A stretch of DNA of 64,000 nucleotides from NCBI RefSeq assembly GCF_002270485.1, contig NZ_NQOG01000007.1, forward strand, positions 1 to 64,000. Reading direction: 5' to 3'. Below, in pieces: positions 1 to 8,795 of the stretch (position 1 is its first letter; every line of letters starts with the position of its first letter). The translations under genes and the position numbers were made by a program. This DNA comes from Anaerostipes hominis (ex Lee et al. 2021). GTDB taxonomy: Bacteria; Bacillota; Clostridia; Lachnospirales; Lachnospiraceae. Under the pieces are notes generated by a model that searched no databases, was not told the origin of the DNA, and saw nothing but the letters and a program-made list of their open reading frames with translations.

Positions 1-277
1 ACTCAAAACATCAAGCTCACCTTCTGTTGATTGTTCTAAATTTAATATTCTCAAACCAATTCGTGTTAAATTTTCAAGGTACAAACAAAATCAGATATTT
101 ATTAATGTGTCTTTTGACACCCTAATCTTCATAGGAAAGTTCTACGACCTTCCCTATGAAATAAAAACGCTCCGCGAGTTGTGCACAGATGCGTAAGGAA
201 ATTATTTGCCTGCGGCAAATTGCATCTGGCACGCAAAGTTGTCAAGCCCCTCAAAGAGTGAGGGGATGCGAATGAGC

Positions 278-331
278 ATATTCACAAACTAATGTGAATA
301 TGATTGACAAACAAATAGAACCTGCTATAAT
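278..331 (+). promoter_or_regulatory. Promoter and operator-like palindrome of the aldolase operon
   Basis: A perfect 9-bp inverted repeat (ATATTCACA at 278-286, TGTGAATAT at 293-301, 6-bp spacer) abuts a promoter with TTGACA at 304-309, a 16-bp spacer and TATAAT at 326-331 preceded by TGC. The promoter is near consensus. The palindrome is placed like an activator or repressor site, and the SorC-type regulator encoded downstream is the obvious but untested ligand. Bases 1-277 hold no gene that I can support; only a local inverted repeat (GAGGGG near 262 with CCCCTC near 247) was noticed. Confidence 0.75.
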
Positions 332-389
332 TTTAAATATAAAACATATGCACGATAAATATAGCAAATGCACAAATGGAGGTATTGGC

Positions 390-1268
390 ATGATCACAGA
401 TATGGGGACAATTTTACGAAAGGCAAAAGCAGAAGGATATGGTGTTGCGGCGCCGAATGTATGGAACAGCGTTACAGTAAAGAGTGTTTTTGAAGCCGCT
501 GAGGAGCTGAAGGCACCGGTAATCTTTGACTGCGCAGGAATCCACAGCCTGGAGGAAACGATAGACACAGTGAATTACTATAAGCATAAGTTTCCAAATG
601 TATCCGGAGCAATCAACTTAGACCACGGCGGAGATTTTGAAGAAATTATTACAGCTATCCGGTGCGGATGCACATCTGTTATGGTAGACCGCTCTACCCT
701 GCCGTTTGAAGAAAATGTAAAAGAGGTTGCGCAGATCGTAAAGATCGCCCATGCTGTCGGAGTTTCTGTGGAGGCAGAGCTGGGACATGTGGGACAGGGG
801 TTTGAGTACGAGCAGACCAGAGATTCGGGACTTACGAGGAAAGAAGAGGCAGCCGAGTTCGTGAAGCAGACCGGGGTTGACTGTCTGGCAGTATCTGTGG
901 GAACTTCCCACGGCGCTTATAAAGGAACTCCAAAGCTGGAATTTAAATTGCTGGCCGAGCTTCACCGGATGCTTGATATTCCGCTGGTTCTTCACGGGGG
1001 ATCTGGAACGGGAGATGAGAACTTGCAGAGAGCGGTGAAAACAGGAATACAAAAAGTGAACTTGTGTACAGACTTGAGTAATGCAGGGCTTGCAAGGTTA
1101 AAAGAGTATCTTGGAATTGACTATGACAGTATTGTAAAAGACGGAAGTCTCGGAGAGTTCGGAAACCAGAGTGCCAACATGTATGACTTGTCAAATGCTA
1201 TGGGAGAAGGCTATAAGAACTTACTGAAACATTATATGAAATTATTTGGCGGAGAAAACAGAGCATAG
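390..1268 (+). CDS. Class II fructose/tagatose-bisphosphate-type aldolase
   Basis: This is a zinc-dependent class II ketose-bisphosphate aldolase of the FbaA/GatY/KbaY family, 292 residues, which is the usual length. It would cleave a phosphorylated ketose to glycerone phosphate and an aldehyde in the cytoplasm. Visible motifs are NLDHGG (catalytic Asp and zinc His), EAELGHVGQ, VSVGTSHGAYKG, and LHGGSG followed by KVNLCTDL in the phosphate-binding half. The start at 390 is chosen because GGAGG at 378-382 sits 7 nt upstream; upstream in-frame ATGs lie in the promoter. It heads an operon with two alcohol dehydrogenases and a SorC regulator, which suggests use in a sugar or polyol pathway. The exact substrate cannot be told. 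Confidence 0.9.
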   Translation: MITDMGTILRKAKAEGYGVAAPNVWNSVTVKSVFEAAEELKAPVIFDCAGIHSLEETIDTVNYYKHKFPNVSGAINLDHGGDFEEIITAIRCGCTSVMVDRSTLPFEENVKEVAQIVKIAHAVGVSVEAELGHVGQGFEYEQTRDSGLTRKEEAAEFVKQTGVDCLAVSVGTSHGAYKGTPKLEFKLLAELHRMLDIPLVLHGGSGTGDENLQRAVKTGIQKVNLCTDLSNAGLARLKEYLGIDYDSIVKDGSLGEFGNQSANMYDLSNAMGEGYKNLLKHYMKLFGGENRA

Positions 1269-1300
1269 AGACTTTTAGGACAGTAAAAAAGGAGTAGATT

Positions 1301-2350
1301 ATGAGCAAAGAGAAAATGAGATTTGGATGCTTAGTAAAAAAAGGAGTGGCAGTAGTCAGGGAAAGAGATTTGCCGGAAATCGGTGAGTATGATGTTCTCC
1401 TGAAAATGAAAGCCTGCAACATCTGCACTACCGACTACGGACAGTGGCTTGGTCTGAGAGAACACCAGGGATATCCGATGGCAGGAGGACATGAGGCTGC
1501 CGGCATCGTAGAAAAAGTCGGGTCCAAAGTGACTGATTTCAAGATTGGTGATCTGGTGGCAACAGGATATGAGGGCTGCGGAAACTGTTCTGCCTGCCGG
1601 AACGGGCAGGTGGACCAGTGTGAAGACATAAGAAAAGACACGGAAGATGGATACCGCTGGGGCTTCTTCGGTTTTTCAGACTACTGTGTAAAAAGTGTGA
1701 GGGGCATTTATAAAATAGCAGCTTCTGTTCATCCGGCTGAAGCAGGCTTTTTAGAGCCGCTGGCTACAGTACTCCACGGGGCAAAAAAGTTAAGGCTCAA
1801 GCCATTTGATACCGTGGTTGTCATCGGGGCAGGAACAATGGGGCTGATCAACGCACAGGTGGCAAAGGCTTATGGATGCCGTGTGATTGTATCAGAAATG
1901 ATTCCGAAGAAAATTGAGACTGCCAGAGCCATGGGATTCGAGGTAATCGACTGCAGTCAGTCAGACCCGACAGAGGAAGTAAGAAAGCTGACAAAGGAAG
2001 ACGGTGCAGATGCGGTCATTGCAGCTGTGGGAGTCACGGCAGCAAACGATCAGGGTCTTGAAATGCTCAAGGAAAAGGATGGTAAGCTTTTACTGTTTGC
2101 GGCAGGCTATCCGGCACCGGGATTACATATTGATTCCAACGAAATGCATTACCGAAGGATGGAACTGATCGGAACGTTCGGCGCCGACAATGAGGATTTT
2201 CAGGAAGCCGCAAGGGCGCTCAGCACAGGGGTTGTAGACGTCTCAAAATTAATTGAGGAAAAAACATTCAGTCTGGATCAGATACAGGAGGCATTTGAAG
2301 CAGCAAGCCGGCCGGGAATGTACAGGGTAAGTGTCCTGCTGGACCAGTAA
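1301..2350 (+). CDS. Zinc-dependent medium-chain alcohol/polyol dehydrogenase
   Basis: This is a 349-residue MDR-family NAD(P)-dependent dehydrogenase of the sorbitol/threonine dehydrogenase type. The N-terminal half has the catalytic-zinc GGHEAAG motif and a four-cysteine structural zinc lobe (GCGNCSAC then C eight residues later). The Rossmann half has VVIGAGTMGL. The start has AAGGAG 7-8 nt upstream. It lies 32 bp after the aldolase gene, so the two are probably co-transcribed, and it may oxidise the polyol whose product feeds the aldolase. The substrate is not determinable from sequence. Confidence 0.88.
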   Translation: MSKEKMRFGCLVKKGVAVVRERDLPEIGEYDVLLKMKACNICTTDYGQWLGLREHQGYPMAGGHEAAGIVEKVGSKVTDFKIGDLVATGYEGCGNCSACRNGQVDQCEDIRKDTEDGYRWGFFGFSDYCVKSVRGIYKIAASVHPAEAGFLEPLATVLHGAKKLRLKPFDTVVVIGAGTMGLINAQVAKAYGCRVIVSEMIPKKIETARAMGFEVIDCSQSDPTEEVRKLTKEDGADAVIAAVGVTAANDQGLEMLKEKDGKLLLFAAGYPAPGLHIDSNEMHYRRMELIGTFGADNEDFQEAARALSTGVVDVSKLIEEKTFSLDQIQEAFEAASRPGMYRVSVLLDQ

Positions 2351-2635
2351 AAAGGAAAGGAGAAGGATTCTAAGCAGAGCAGAAATACAGACCCTTATGG
2401 ATATTGAAAAGAGTGGGGTGAAGCTGTATTTTCAGATGCAGTCAACCGACAGGAAAAACGATTTCTTTAATGCAGGCCATATTATTGCTGGAGCTGACCA
2501 TTGTTTCACTCATTTTGGGCTGTCTCGGGATAATTATATAAAAGGATGAATGGTTTAGATTGACGGATCACGTATCATTTCTATATACTAGTAGTAAGAC
2601 AAACAAATTTGCAGAAGACAGGGAGACGCAGGAAG
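2351..2635 (+). other. Intergenic gap before the regulator gene
   Basis: About 285 bp without a supported gene. A 72-codon ORF (2331-2549) overlaps the end of the dehydrogenase, has no ribosome-binding site and no recognisable motif, so it is not called. The stretch GACAAACAAAT (2598-2608) also occurs at 306-316, just inside the promoter of the first gene; this could be a shared regulator site but is short. Confidence 0.4.
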
Positions 2636-3604
2636 TTGAAAGACGAACGGTTCATGATGAAAGTTGTAAAGATGTATTACAAAAACGGCATGTCGCAGGT
2701 GGATATCGGTAAGAAATTAAACGTGTCTAGAATGACTGTCGCAAGAGCATTGGAGCAGGCCAGAAAACAGGGATATGTACAGATCAAAATCAACTTTCCT
2801 GAAAACAGCGCTGCCAACGAAGAAGAATTCCTTGAAGAAAAATTTGACCTCAAAGAAGCGATCATAGCTTATCCCAGAGAGGGGGAGGTCATCGAAGAAA
2901 TCGGGTTTCTCACAGCAGACTACATGATCAGGATAATGAAAAACCATATGACTCTGGCACTTACAAAGGGGATCACTCTTCAAAAAGCCATTCAGTATCT
3001 GGAAAAAGACATGAGGCTGAGGCTGAAAAAGTATAAGGATGTAAAAGTAGTTCCCCTGTCCGGCTCCAATAATCCGCCGGCTTCTGCAGATGAAGAATAC
3101 CGTCTGGCATATTCCAATTATCTGATCGATGTGGTCGCCAAGATTTTAAAAGTAAGTGCATATCAGATCATGGCGCCGCTGGTCGTTGCAGACGAGCAGG
3201 CTAAACAGAAGTTTATGGAAGAAGAGAGTGTCCGCAATGTCATCGAGATAGCGGAAGACGCGGATGTAGCAGTGTTTGGGATCGGTGCATTGGATTACAA
3301 TTCAACCATCATGAATACAGATATCATTCCTCCGGGGGAATATGATCGTCTAAAAGAAAAGGGAGGGGTCGGCGAGATTCTTTGCCATGTTTTTGACATA
3401 GAGGGAAACTTGATTGAAGATTCCTTCAACAAGCGTCTGGTCAGTATTTCATTTGAGAATTTAAAAAAGATACCAATCAGAGTAGGGGTTGCCTACGGCA
3501 AAGAAAAGCGGCAGGCAATTCTGGGCGCGCTGAGGGCAGGCATTGTAAATGTCCTGATCACCGACATGCAGGCAGCAGAATATTTGATGGATGTAGAACA
3601 ATAA
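2636..3604 (+). CDS. SorC-family transcriptional regulator
   Basis: This is a SorC/DeoR-like sugar-responsive regulator, about 322 residues. An N-terminal helix-turn-helix is visible (MSQVDIGKKLNVSRMTVARAL) and is followed by a sugar-phosphate-binding domain related to NagB/RpiA folds (VVPLSGSNN, VFGIGALDYN). The TTG at 2636 is preferred because GGGAG lies about 12 nt upstream; a TTG at 2609 in the same frame has no Shine-Dalgarno, and ATGs at 2654/2657 are alternatives. Placed within the operon, it probably senses the phosphorylated sugar and controls the promoter at 304-331 and possibly its own. Confidence 0.85.
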   Translation: MKDERFMMKVVKMYYKNGMSQVDIGKKLNVSRMTVARALEQARKQGYVQIKINFPENSAANEEEFLEEKFDLKEAIIAYPREGEVIEEIGFLTADYMIRIMKNHMTLALTKGITLQKAIQYLEKDMRLRLKKYKDVKVVPLSGSNNPPASADEEYRLAYSNYLIDVVAKILKVSAYQIMAPLVVADEQAKQKFMEEESVRNVIEIAEDADVAVFGIGALDYNSTIMNTDIIPPGEYDRLKEKGGVGEILCHVFDIEGNLIEDSFNKRLVSISFENLKKIPIRVGVAYGKEKRQAILGALRAGIVNVLITDMQAAEYLMDVEQ

Positions 3605-3636
3605 AACACATATAAACATAATTTAAGGAGGTCCAA

Positions 3637-4794
3637 ATGAACAATTTCACATACTCTATTCCAACAAAGATTCATTTTGGAAAGGGACAGATCACACATT
3701 TATCCGAACTGAGGGAGAGCGGAGAAAAGGTCCTGCTCGTCTATGGAGGCGGCAGCATTAAAAAAGCAGGAATCTATGATACCGCAATGAAGATTTTGAA
3801 AGATGCAGGACTTTGTGTGTCCGAACTTTCCGGTGTGGAGCCTAATCCGCGGATAGAGTCTGTGGTAAAAGGAGTTAAAATCTGCAAGGAAGAAAAAATC
3901 GACATGGTCCTTGCAATCGGAGGAGGAAGTGTCATCGACTGCGGAAAAGTCATTGCGGCCGGAGCCTGCAGTGAAGAAGATCCATGGGAACTTGTTTTAC
4001 ACCCGGAAAAGATCACTGCCGCGTTGCCGATTTACTCTGTGCTTACATTGGCAGCCACCGGATCTGAAATGGATAAATTTGCAGTCATCTCCGATCTGAA
4101 GAAAAATGAAAAATGGGGAACAGCCAGTGAGCACATGAAACCAAAGATGTCCATCATGGATCCGGAGTATACTTATTCTGTTTCCAAAAAGCAGACGGCA
4201 GCAGGTACAGCAGATATAATCAGCCATATTTTTGAAAATTATTTTACCAATGTGTCCAATGCTGATGTACAGGCACGGTTTGCGGAAGGCCTTTTAAAGA
4301 ACTGTTTTTACTATGGACCTATTGCACTGGAACACCCGGATGATTATGACGCCAGGGCCAATCTCATGTGGACATCCAGCATGGCAATCAACGGCATTCT
4401 TTCAGATGGAGCCGAGGTTGCATGGTGTGTGCATCCCATGGAGCATGAATTAAGTGCATTTTATGATATTACCCACGGGGAGGGACTTGCAATCCTCACA
4501 CCTCACTGGATGGAGTTTGCACTAAATGAAGCTACCGCGAAGAAATTTGCAGACTATGGAAGAAATGTCTGGAATCTGCCGATGGCAGAAGAAAATATGG
4601 AGACAGCGAGAAAGGCCATAAACTGTACGAGAAAGTTCTTTAGGGACATGGGTCTTCCTACTACATTGAGAGAAGTAGGGATCGACGAAACCTATTTTGA
4701 CATCATGGCAGAAAAAGCGGCGGCAGGTTGTAGAGGCTCCTTTGTAGAGCTCACGAAAGAAGATATCATTCATATTTATGAAAATGCATTATAG
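3637..4794 (+). CDS. Iron-containing alcohol dehydrogenase (butanol dehydrogenase type)
   Basis: This is a 385-residue group III iron-dependent alcohol dehydrogenase of the YqhD/BdhA type. The nucleotide half has GGGSIKK and AIGGGSVIDCGK. The metal site is formed by the Asp and His of TADIISH, and the two His of HPMEHELSAF and ITHGEGLAI. It reduces aldehydes with NAD(P)H. AAGGAGG lies 7 nt before ATG 3637. It is the last gene of the block, closed by the terminator at 4815, and fits the removal of an aldehyde made by the aldolase. Confidence 0.9.
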   Translation: MNNFTYSIPTKIHFGKGQITHLSELRESGEKVLLVYGGGSIKKAGIYDTAMKILKDAGLCVSELSGVEPNPRIESVVKGVKICKEEKIDMVLAIGGGSVIDCGKVIAAGACSEEDPWELVLHPEKITAALPIYSVLTLAATGSEMDKFAVISDLKKNEKWGTASEHMKPKMSIMDPEYTYSVSKKQTAAGTADIISHIFENYFTNVSNADVQARFAEGLLKNCFYYGPIALEHPDDYDARANLMWTSSMAINGILSDGAEVAWCVHPMEHELSAFYDITHGEGLAILTPHWMEFALNEATAKKFADYGRNVWNLPMAEENMETARKAINCTRKFFRDMGLPTTLREVGIDETYFDIMAEKAAAGCRGSFVELTKEDIIHIYENAL

Positions 4795-4814
4795 GTTCAG
4801 AGTAAAATAACAGA

Positions 4815-4854
4815 AAAAGGCCGGGGTCCTGTCCATGGGAACCGGCCTTTTCTG
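4815..4854 (+). terminator. Intrinsic terminator
   Basis: Perfect AAAAGGCCGG / CCGGCCTTTT stem with a 17-nt loop and a T-run; it ends the aldolase/dehydrogenase block. Confidence 0.85.
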
Positions 4855-4946
4855 ATGCGTTCTCCTGATGAGTGATTTCTTTTTCAAACACACTGTTCCA
4901 GTCCGCGAAAAAATACAAAACATTACAAAGTTATTGAGATAATTTC

Positions 4947-4975
4947 TTGTTTTAATTTTAACAATATGATAAAAT
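4947..4975 (+). promoter_or_regulatory. Promoter of the IscU-like/GGGtGRT pair
   Basis: TTGTTT (4947-4952), a 17-bp spacer and TAAAAT (4970-4975), with an 83-nt leader to the start codon containing a weak AAGCT/AGCTT hairpin. Confidence 0.6.
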
Positions 4976-5058
4976 AAGCTAGAGCAAATGAGCTTAAAAA
5001 CATTACTTACATATGAGTGTGGGATGTTTATTATTTATTCACTGAAAGGAGTTTCAAC

Positions 5059-5751
5059 ATGATTTATTCACATGAAGTAGAACAAATGTGTACCGTAGCT
5101 CAGGGTGTAAACCACGGAGCTGCTCCAATCCCTGAAGAAGCAAAATGGATCAGTGCAAAAGACGTAACTGATATTTCCGGGCTGACTCACGGTATTGGCT
5201 GGTGTGCACCTCAGCAGGGGGGATGTAAGTTAACTCTGAACGTTAAAGAGGGAATCATTCAGGAAGCATTGGTAGAGACTATCGGATGCTCTGGTATGAC
5301 TCACTCAGCTGCTATGGCATCTGAAATTTTACCGGGAAGAACAATTTTAGAAGCATTAAATACAGACTTAGTATGTGATGCTATCAATACAGCAATGAGA
5401 GAACTGTTCTTACAGATCGTATACGGAAGAACCCAGAGTGCTTTCTCTGAGGACGGGCTTCCGATCGGAGCAGGTCTTGAAGATTTAGGAAAAGGTTTAA
5501 GATCTCAGGTTGGTACTATGTACGGTACACTGAAAAAAGGACCTCGTTACCTTGAAATGGCTGAAGGATATGTTACAGGAATCGCTCTTGACGATGAAGA
5601 ACAGATCATCGGTTACCAGTTCGTAAACTTCGGTAAGATGATGGATTTCATCAAAGCAGGCGATGACGCTCAGACAGCTTTAGACAAAGCAAAAGGTCAG
5701 TACGGCAGAGTAGATGATGCTGCTAAAATCATTGACCCAAGAAATCAATAG
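5059..5751 (+). CDS. Iron-sulfur scaffold-like protein (NifU/IscU N-like)
   Basis: This is a 230-residue protein whose middle part (QEALVETIGCSGMTHSAAMASE) resembles the cysteine-containing core of IscU/NifU scaffold proteins; GWCAPQQGGCK gives further conserved Cys. Proteins of this type are annotated in Firmicutes as iron-sulfur cluster assembly scaffold proteins and are found next to a GGGtGRT protein, as here. Its biochemical role is not established to my knowledge. ATG 5059 has AAGGAG 8 nt upstream. Codon use is richer in GCT, GTT and CGT-type codons than in the neighbouring operons, which suggests high expression. Confidence 0.8.
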   Translation: MIYSHEVEQMCTVAQGVNHGAAPIPEEAKWISAKDVTDISGLTHGIGWCAPQQGGCKLTLNVKEGIIQEALVETIGCSGMTHSAAMASEILPGRTILEALNTDLVCDAINTAMRELFLQIVYGRTQSAFSEDGLPIGAGLEDLGKGLRSQVGTMYGTLKKGPRYLEMAEGYVTGIALDDEEQIIGYQFVNFGKMMDFIKAGDDAQTALDKAKGQYGRVDDAAKIIDPRNQ

Positions 5752-5763
5752 GAGGTAACGAAC

Positions 5764-6774
5764 ATGGCTTTATTTGAATCATATGAGAGAAGAGAGAAAC
5801 AAATTCTTGCTGTATTAAAAGAATATGGTATTAATTCTATCGAAGAAGCTGCTGAAGTTACAAAGGCTGCAGGATTAGATGTATATGCTCAGGTAGAAGG
5901 CATCCAGCCAATCTGTTTTGAAAATGCAAAATGGGCTTACACCGTGGGTGCTGCCATTGCAATCAAGAAGGGCTGCAAGAGAGCTGCAGACGCTGCGGCT
6001 GCTATTGGTGAAGGCCTTCAGGCATTCTGTATCCCTGGATCAGTAGCAGACCAGCGTAAAGTAGGTCTTGGACACGGTAACTTAGGAAAAATGCTCCTGG
6101 AAGAAGAAACCGAGTGTTTCGCATTCTTAGCAGGACACGAGTCTTTTGCTGCTGCAGAAGGTGCGATCGGTATTGCCGAGAAAGCAAACAAAGTACGTCA
6201 GAACCCACTTCGTGTTATTTTAAATGGTCTTGGAAAAGATGCTGCACAGATCATTTCCAGAATCAATGGATTTACATTTGTTGAAACTAAGATGGACTAT
6301 TCCACAGGAAAAGTAGAAGAAGTATTCAGAAAATCTTACTCTGAAGGTCTGAGAGCAAAGGTTAACTGCTATGGTGCAAATGATGTAACAGAAGGTGTTG
6401 CAATCATGCACAAAGAAGGCGTTGACGTTTCTATCACAGGAAACTCAACAAACCCAACACGTTTCCAGCATCCGGTTGCAGGTACATACAAAAAAGAATG
6501 TATCGAACAGGGTAAAAAATACTTCTCTGTTGCATCCGGCGGAGGTACAGGCCGTACACTTCATCCGGACAACATGGCTGCAGGACCGGCTTCTTATGGT
6601 ATGACAGATACTATGGGACGTATGCATTCTGATGCACAGTTCGCAGGATCATCTTCCGTACCGGCTCACGTTGAAATGATGGGTCTGATCGGAATGGGCA
6701 ATAACCCAATGGTAGGTGCAACTGTTGCAGTTGCAGTTGCGATTGAGGAGAGCGCCAAAGAAGGTAAATTCTAA
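5764..6774 (+). CDS. GGGtGRT protein
   Basis: This is a 336-residue protein named for its signature, present here as GGGTGRT at about residues 260-266. The family has no firmly established reaction. It follows the IscU-like gene by 12 bp with AGGAGG in the gap, so the two are co-transcribed and probably work together. The gene ends the chromosomal flank: the terminator at 6803 follows, and then the repeats of the integrated element begin. Confidence 0.88.
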   Translation: MALFESYERREKQILAVLKEYGINSIEEAAEVTKAAGLDVYAQVEGIQPICFENAKWAYTVGAAIAIKKGCKRAADAAAAIGEGLQAFCIPGSVADQRKVGLGHGNLGKMLLEEETECFAFLAGHESFAAAEGAIGIAEKANKVRQNPLRVILNGLGKDAAQIISRINGFTFVETKMDYSTGKVEEVFRKSYSEGLRAKVNCYGANDVTEGVAIMHKEGVDVSITGNSTNPTRFQHPVAGTYKKECIEQGKKYFSVASGGGTGRTLHPDNMAAGPASYGMTDTMGRMHSDAQFAGSSSVPAHVEMMGLIGMGNNPMVGATVAVAVAIEESAKEGKF

Positions 6775-6802
6775 ATAATAGATTAAAAAAGTATCAAGAA
6801 AT

Positions 6803-6836
6803 GGCTTAAAACCGTGGGTTTTAGGCCTTTTCTTTT
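6803..6836 (+). terminator. Intrinsic terminator
   Basis: GGCTTAAAACC / GGTTTTAGGCC stem (one G-U pair), GTG loop, then a T-rich tail. It is the last chromosomal feature before the element. Confidence 0.85.
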
Positions 6837-6886
6837 TGGTGTAAATATGTGGAAAGAAGTCCTCAGATTCAATAAAAATACATGCG

Positions 6887-6929
6887 TTGGTTACACGTTG
6901 GTTACAAATTGGTTACCTGCTTTGGTTAC
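6887..6929 (+). repeat. Four phased TTGGTTAC direct repeats at the left element junction
   Basis: TTGGTTAC occurs at 6887, 6898, 6909 and 6922, spaced 11, 11 and 13 bp, which puts the copies on nearly the same DNA face. They lie between the chromosomal terminator and the recombinase operon, so they are candidate core-type or accessory protein sites of the attachment region. The exact crossover point cannot be defined without the right end. Confidence 0.8.
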
Positions 6930-6974
6930 CTACGAAAAATAATTGATAAATTTAGCGTCGATTTTTATTGGAAT

Positions 6975-7106
6975 TTAGGGATACAGATGAAAAAAAGGCT
7001 ATGTATCCCTAAGTAGTTGACATCCAACTTTTGTATCCCTAAAAAGGATATAATGAAATTTTTTGTATCCCTATCTTGTATTTCTGCTTTCTTTATGTAT
7101 CCCTAA
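6975..7106. repeat. Five TGTATCCCTAA repeats, probable recombinase arm sites
   Basis: The 11-mer TGTATCCCTAA lies at 7002, 7032, 7064 (last base changed) and 7096 on the plus strand, spaced 30, 32 and 32 bp, with one inverted copy at 6975-6985. Spacing near three helical turns is typical of arm-type sites bound by tyrosine integrases or excisionases. The cluster sits just downstream of the recombinase operon. The role as att arms is inferred. Confidence 0.8.
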
Positions 7107-7144
7107 GTAAAAAATTATGAAAAGGGTAGCCCCAAAAGGCGTAA

Positions 7145-7182
7145 TAAAAGAGACCCTGGAGTGATTTACCAGCGTCTTTTTT
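7145..7182 (-). terminator. Terminator of the recombinase operon (possibly bidirectional)
   Basis: GACCCTGG (7152-7159) pairs with CCAGCGTC (7169-7176), giving a stem with T-runs on both strands, about 55 bp past the last recombinase stop. Confidence 0.6.
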
Positions 7183-7234
7183 ATTAAAGCTATGATTTAA
7201 TTGTATGAAAAATAAAGTAAGAGCCATTCTTCCT

Positions 7235-7759
7235 TTAGAGGTGGATTAACTTACTTAAAGAAATGTCCCGGATTAAATTTTCTCTTACATAAAAGTGATC
7301 ATAAGCAAAATCAAATAAGTTATTAAAACATGATTTTACCTTTTCTCTTGCGGCGTTGGTAATATGGATTAAATCACCTTTCTCACTTATACGTGTACCT
7401 GATAATAAAAGTTCCCTTATGTCATGTAATGTTATAGAAGCAACATTTTTGTTCCAATAAGGTTTGCTAAATGCATATCCGGAATCATATATCCGATAAT
7501 TTTTCTTTGGAAAACGATGCTTAAAATATCTCTTAAATACTTGAAAAAGATCCTTTAGGGAAATCTCACGAGGCTTCTGATTTCGGAGATATTTATCCAA
7601 ATAAGATACAGCTTGTTCTTCCTTTTCAAAACAACCAAGGTGTATCCGAATTCTGGTACCATCAAGTTTCTTTTTAGAGATAACGACTTGCCATGGCTTT
7701 TTTCTATTTTTTCCAATGCATCGGATACATCCTGTACCTTTTTTTCTCCTATTCATCAT
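7235..7759 (-). CDS. Truncated tyrosine-recombinase-like protein, no catalytic domain
   Basis: The third gene of the recombinase trio encodes 174 residues. It matches its neighbours only in the N-terminal part: a basic GTGCIRCIGKNRKKPW arm-binding-like beta segment, then a helical core-binding-like domain ending in NLFDFAYDHFYVRENLIRDIS. The C-terminal catalytic domain with Arg-His-Arg-Tyr is absent, and no continuation in another frame is seen before the terminator at 7145. Its start overlaps the stop of the preceding gene. It may be a decayed recombinase or a DNA-binding accessory factor for excision control. Confidence 0.7.
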   Translation of the reverse strand: MMNRRKKGTGCIRCIGKNRKKPWQVVISKKKLDGTRIRIHLGCFEKEEQAVSYLDKYLRNQKPREISLKDLFQVFKRYFKHRFPKKNYRIYDSGYAFSKPYWNKNVASITLHDIRELLLSGTRISEKGDLIHITNAAREKVKSCFNNLFDFAYDHFYVRENLIRDISLSKLIHL

Positions 7760-8795
7760 ACGCTTCTCCTATGCTGATGATTGCCTGCTTCATTTTTTTC
7801 ATTATTTCTTCATCATAAACTAAGGGTTCTCGTCTCCGATCATGTACTTCTAATAAATGTTTTAGAATATATGGATCCAGTTTGACTTTCTCTGCGGTAG
7901 ATAGGAATGTGTTTCTCATGTCTCCGATGGTATGAGTACACGAGAGCATTCTTAAAATTTTTTGATATCTTCCACGAAAAACATCATATGTCATCGATCC
8001 GCCCGTTTCATCAGCAAAGAGGAATTCAGAATTGGATTTTGAAGAAAATTCAGCAACCACATCGAGAAGTTTTGGATTGAGTGGAATTGGATGCATATAT
8101 TCCCCAATTTTATCGATTGGAACCCTAAGTATTCCATTGGATAGAAGGTCCTTTCTTTTGATCCGCACAACCTGGCCTGCCGATATTCCATGATACAAAC
8201 AAATCAAGACCGGTCTTATGATATATGAAATATAAGGATTGTTTGCGTTATCCCAAAGTATATTTATTTCTTCTTTAGAGAAAAGTCTTTGATTTTTACT
8301 TGATTTTGGAGCCGGGTTAAATTCAATGCTTCTTGGAATGTTTCTTTCTAGTAAAATCCCTTCAGAAATAGCATAATCAAAGATCCTATTTAAAAAAGAT
8401 TTTATCTTTTGCTTTGTATTTGGAGAAGCTTTGATCTTTCCTCTGGCAGGGTCTATCCTATACGAAGAAGTGATGCACTGCACAATATCTTCTCTTACTA
8501 TACAGACAACTCTTTTCTTATATAGCTTATGACAATAAGGGTATACATAGCGATCATTGTTTGAAAGTAGACCCATGTTCAAACAGGTATGATATAGCAT
8601 TTCAAACGTTATATTACAAAAAGAAGTCGAATTTCTTTTGAAGCCATCAAGTGCTTTATTGGCGGAGCTTTTCGTTGGATAAAGACCAAGAGAAGTCCGA
8701 TGGCCTTCCGTAGAAGGAGATAAAGCTTGATAATATATTTGTCCATTTTTCTTTTTGATTTTTCGAATTGTACCATCTCCATTCCGTCTTTTCAT
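7749..8795 (-). CDS. Tyrosine recombinase, catalytic residues degenerate
   Basis: This 348-residue phage-integrase-family protein has an N-terminal arm-binding segment (RRNGDGTIRKIKKKNGQ), a SAM-like core-binding domain, and a catalytic-fold domain. Box I reads GISAGQV where the active neighbour has GWRPGEL, so the catalytic Arg is Ser. Box II reads GDMRNTF where HxxR is expected, so the first His is Gly. The last Arg and a candidate Tyr (PLVYDEE) remain. It overlaps both neighbours by 4-11 bp and is translated with them. It is probably catalytically inactive and may act as a partner subunit. Confidence 0.82.
   Translation of the reverse strand: MKRRNGDGTIRKIKKKNGQIYYQALSPSTEGHRTSLGLYPTKSSANKALDGFKRNSTSFCNITFEMLYHTCLNMGLLSNNDRYVYPYCHKLYKKRVVCIVREDIVQCITSSYRIDPARGKIKASPNTKQKIKSFLNRIFDYAISEGILLERNIPRSIEFNPAPKSSKNQRLFSKEEINILWDNANNPYISYIIRPVLICLYHGISAGQVVRIKRKDLLSNGILRVPIDKIGEYMHPIPLNPKLLDVVAEFSSKSNSEFLFADETGGSMTYDVFRGRYQKILRMLSCTHTIGDMRNTFLSTAEKVKLDPYILKHLLEVHDRRREPLVYDEEIMKKMKQAIISIGEAYDE

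Noticed and set aside
2331-2549. 72-codon ORF after the zinc dehydrogenase
   Set aside because: It overlaps the dehydrogenase end, has no start signal and no recognisable sequence.
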